A stretch of DNA of 64,000 nt from JAEUHO01 sp046350655. GTDB lineage: Bacteria; Planctomycetota; PLA2; JAEUHO01. Where the stretch lies: the NCBI GenBank assembly GCA_046350655.1, contig JAXMAB010000009.1, positions 328,229 through 392,228 of the forward strand, in the 5' to 3' direction. The translations under genes were made by a program, and so were the position numbers. Every line of letters starts with the position of its first letter. Position 1 is the first letter of the stretch. Positions 61,023 to 64,000 of the stretch are shown in pieces. Below the pieces are notes generated by a model. The model was not told the origin of the DNA. It searched no databases and saw nothing but the letters and a program-made list of their open reading frames with translations.

Positions 61023-64000
61023 CAGCGACCGGGCTCCCGCGGGGCCCCGTCGGGGCTCCCGGGCGGCCCGTCGGGCTGCCGGGCGCGGCGGGCGGCGACG
61101 GGGCGGCCGGCGGGCGCCGGCGGCGGCAGGGTGCCGGCGGCCGGCGCGGGCTCCGGCAGGCGCGGCGGCTTCGGCGGCGCGTCGAGCTCCCGCTCGAGCG
61201 CCGCGGCGCGCGCGAGGCCCGCCGTGTCGCGTTCCGTCGGCTTCTTCAGCGCCTTCACCGCGTCGGCGTACCGGCGCAGCGCGGTCCGCGCCTGCGCGGC
61301 GGCGGTGGTCGCCACCTCCTTGCGCGCCGGGTCGGGGGTCGCCTCGCGCCAGAGGCGCACGAGGATCGCCGCGGCGAACAGGTCCACCTCGGGATAGTCG
61401 TGGTCGCGGTCGAGCGCCCGCAGGCGGTCCACGGCCTGGATGCCGGTGAGGTCGTGGTCGCTGCCGAGCTGGGCCGCGAGCTCCGCGATCCGCAGCCACC
61501 CGAAGACGAAGTCGGGGAAGGTCGCGACCGCGTCCCGGTACCGCAGGAGCGCCTCCTCGGGCCGTCCGTCGCGGCGCAGGGTCTCGCCCTGCTCGAAGAG
61601 CCGGCGCGCCGCGGCCAGGCTCTCCCCCGACGCCTTCGGGTCCATCGCGACGAGGTTCGCGAGCTTCTCGCGGTCGTCGTCGGCGTACGGGCCGTCCGGC
61701 TCGAGCGCCAGGGCCTCGCGGTACTCGTCGGCGGCACCGCGCACGTTCTTCTCGAACCACTCGTCGTACGCGGCCACCCGCGCCGGGTCGGGGGGCGTGC
61801 CGTCCGCGGCGGGCCTCGGGCGCGGCCGCATCTGGTGCGCGAGGAAGAACGCGCTGCCGCGCTGGCGCCGGCACGCCGCGAGCGCGCTCCGGATGCCGGC
61901 GTCCGCGGGCGCCTTCTCGTGGGCCGCCGCGTACGCCTTCAGCGCGCCGTTGAGGTCCTGGCGCGCGGTGGCGACGTCGCCGAGGAGCTGGTCGGCCGCC
62001 GCCGCCAGGGGGTCGGCCTTCAGCGCGAGCGCCGCCTGGGTGGCCGCGCGGTCCCACTCGTTGCCGTCGAGGGCCTTGCGGCCCTGCTCGACGAGGATCG
62101 CGGCGAGGGCCCGCGACGCCGGCCCGCGGACCGGCTCGACGGAGGCGGCCGAGACGGCGTGCTTCGCGGCGGCCTCGAGGTCGCCCGCGAGGCGGTAGAG
62201 CTGGGAGAGGTCGAGCGACGTGCGCGGGTCGCGCGGGTCGACGCGCGCCTCGGTCAGCTCGCGCTGCGCCTCGCGCAGGAGCGTCGTGCGCTCGCCGCCC
62301 GAGAGGGACATCGCCTGGTACACCGCGGCCTTGCCGCGCTGCGCACGGCCGGCACGTCGGGGAACCGCACCGCGGCGGCGTTCAGGCGGCCGAGCACCGC
62401 CGTGCTCTCGCCGCGCTCGGTCGATTTCCGCCGCGAGCAGCGCAGGCCCGGCCACGCGAGGTCCGGCCGGTCGGCGAGCGCGCGCGCCCGCTCGGCCACC
62501 GCGTCAAGCGCCCGCGCGCCGCCGCGAGGGCCGGCGCGTCGTCGGTCCCGGCGGCGATGCGGCCCGCGCGCCGTCGCCTCGGTGCGGTCCACGACGAGGC
62601 GGTGGTAGGCCACGAGCGGGTCGTCCGGCGACTTCCGCGCGAGCGCGTCGAGGTCGCGCCGCGCGCCGCCCGCGAGGTCGGCGTGCCGCCCGCGCAGGAG
62701 CGCCCGCAGCAGGCGAGCCGTGTCGACCACCTGGGCGGCGCGGCTGCCGGCGGGCACCTCCACGCCGGCCAGCGCGACGGCCTCGCCGAGGCGCGCCGCG
62801 CCCGCGTCCTCGTCGCCCGCGACGAGCAACGCGATCCCGCGCAGGAGCGCCTCGGCCGCCGCGCGCTCGAGGTCGGGGCGCCGAGGACGGCGTCCCGCGG
62901 CGGGCGCGGCGCGGCGCGCCTCCTCGTCGAGCACCAGGAACCCCACGTCGAGCCGCGGCGGCGCCAGGCGCACCACCTCGGCGACCGCGCGCGCCGCCTC
63001 GGCGGGCCGGCCCGCGCGCTCCTCGGTGACGGCCTCGAGCACGCCCGCGCGGGCCTCGAGGTTCTTCATCCACGCGGCGCCCTGCGCCGCCTCGCGGGCC
63101 TTCCCGTACCGGACGCGCGCGTCGTGGAAGCGGCCGAGCATCAGCAGGACGTCCGCCGCGCCGACGTGCAGGTCGGCCTCGGCCGCGCCGGCCTCGATGG
63201 CCTTGTCGTAGAGCCGCAGCGCCTTCTCGAAGTCGGCCGGCTCGCGCGAGAGGCGCGCGCTCGCGGCCGCCGCGTCCGCGATCCGGCGCCGGAAGTCGAG
63301 GTAGACCCCGCGGGCCTCGGCGTCGCCGGGGAAGAGGTGGGCCAGCGCCGCGTACTTGCGCTCCGCCCCCTCGACGTCGTCGCGCGCGATCGAGAGCCGC
63401 AGGTCGACGAGGCGCAGCTCGCGCGGCGTGCCGAGGCGCCGGCTGGCGGCGTCGAACACGACCTTCGCCTCGGCCTCGCGCCCCGCGTTCGTCAGCGCGA
63501 CGACGAGCATGCCGACGGTGTCGGGGTCGTCGGGGCGCAGCGCGAGCGCGTGCTCGAGGGCCGCGGCGGCCTCGCCGCTCCGCGACGGCCCGCCCGTCGT
63601 GAGCAGGAGCTGCCCGAGCCGCCACCACGCCTCGAACAGCCGCGGCGCGAGCGCCGTCGTCTCCTGCCACGCGGCCGTCGCCGCCTTGAAGTCCGCGTCG
63701 CGGTCGCGGGGGTCGCCCGGGAGCTGGGCGCGGGTCTCGAGCGCGTTGGCGACGGCGCCCTTGGCCCGCCCGCGGAGCTCCGCGCGGTCGCGCCACGCGC
63801 CGGCGTCGGCCGCGGCGGCCGCGTCGGCGACCGCGTCGAGCGCCGTCGTCAGGGCCTCGTCCGCGCGGCGGCGGGCGCCCTCGGCGTCGACGTCGCGCCG
63901 CAGCAGGGCCTGCGCCGCCACGGTCGTCGAGAGGACGACGCGGGCCTGCGCGACGAGCTCGAGGCGGCCGAGGGCCTGCGCGCGCGCGCGCGCGCGGCGG
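61022..64000 (-). CDS. Large TPR-repeat protein (5' end outside window; frameshifts)
   Basis: The coding frame continues to the window edge (GRLELVAQARVVLSTTVAAQALLRR), so GTG 63921 need not be the start. The repeats are TPRs: FEAWWRLGQLLLTTGG, AAALEHALALRPDDPDTVGMLV, ALRLYDKAIEAGAAEADLHVGA, SLDLSQLYRLAGDLEAAAKHAV, ALLRYRDAVATFPDFVFGWLRI. A Pro-rich tail ends at 61022. The frame changes at about 62335 (VRFPDVPAVRSA | KAAVYQAMSLSGG), and two compensating changes lie near 62515 and 62565, where GRIAAGTDDAPALAAA reads in a different frame. An alternating CG run at about 63979-63997 could hide another. Its stop overlaps the rsmE ATG. The role is unknown. Confidence 0.75.

Noticed and set aside
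63979..63997. Alternating CG run as a functional Z-DNA or phase-variable tract
   Set aside because: It lies at the window edge inside a TPR gene, where GC-rich codons easily create it; one end is not visible.
1..64000. CRISPR arrays, tRNA or rRNA genes
   Set aside because: No regularly spaced repeats, no tRNA-like cloverleaf with a CCA-type end, and no rRNA-like conserved sequence were seen.

Overview
The window is 64 kb of very GC-rich bacterial DNA (one 60-base line in yraN counts to 90% GC, one in the M28 peptidase gene to 78%), with many GTG starts and start/stop overlaps (ATGA, GTGA). Envelope-anchored TPR, PQQ-propeller, FHA and cytochrome/PKD-type proteins are abundant, which suggests an uncultured Planctomycetota member; Myxococcota is the main alternative. 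No rRNA, tRNA or other decisive marker is present. Scattered single-base indels that break and restore reading frames suggest a long-read or metagenome assembly.

Layout: 1-3141 is the 3' part of a TPR/PEGA/PQQ membrane protein. 3223-7472 (minus) is a four-gene set around c-type cytochrome domains. 7787-9996 (minus) is sucCD, where SucD has a long Lys/Ala/Pro tail. 10152-12041 is a secreted M28 peptidase. 12.1-17.7 kb is lower in GC and holds a secreted TPR-CHAT protease, a lipoprotein and a secreted metzincin. 17739-20648 (minus) holds an MBL/rhodanese protein, a lipoprotein and ribE. 20682-23148 (plus) holds trmD, rplS, a YraN-family gene and a PTS EIIA gene, followed by a tandem MITE-like repeat. 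23495-31048 (minus) is a heavily frame-disrupted PQQ/PDZ gene and a TPR metallopeptidase gene. 31.1-32.2 kb holds a 42-residue membrane protein gene with a near-consensus promoter, then lexA. 32580-36984 (minus) holds an HtrA-like protease, an NtrC-type regulator, its histidine kinase and a HEAT-repeat lipoprotein. 37071-37639 is rnpA-yidD.

37787-57742 (minus) is dominated by a pseudopilin/type IV pilus-like assembly cluster. In transcription order it encodes an FHA-FHA-TM-carbohydrate-binding-like protein, a PilM-PilN fusion, a PilO/GspM-like protein, a membrane TPR protein, four pseudopilin-like proteins (one with a lectin-like domain), a 478-residue zinc-ribbon-like protein, two paralogous exported proteins, a PPIase lipoprotein and ScpB. 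Nearby is a SurA/PpiD-like protein that contains GspG-type pseudopilin globular domains. No GspE/PilB ATPase, GspF/PilC or secretin gene is in the window. A sigma-54 activator with FHA and GAF domains (57993-60062), rsmE and a long TPR gene that runs off the end complete the window.

The most notable signals are the SurA/PpiD-GspG hybrid, the glycan-binding-like pseudopilin operon, the lower-GC CHAT/metzincin island, the small membrane gene beside lexA, a dispersed 14-bp repeat (GGGCCTCGCGGTCC) that often forms hairpins, and TANNNT boxes 6-8 bases before GTG starts that suggest leaderless transcripts.
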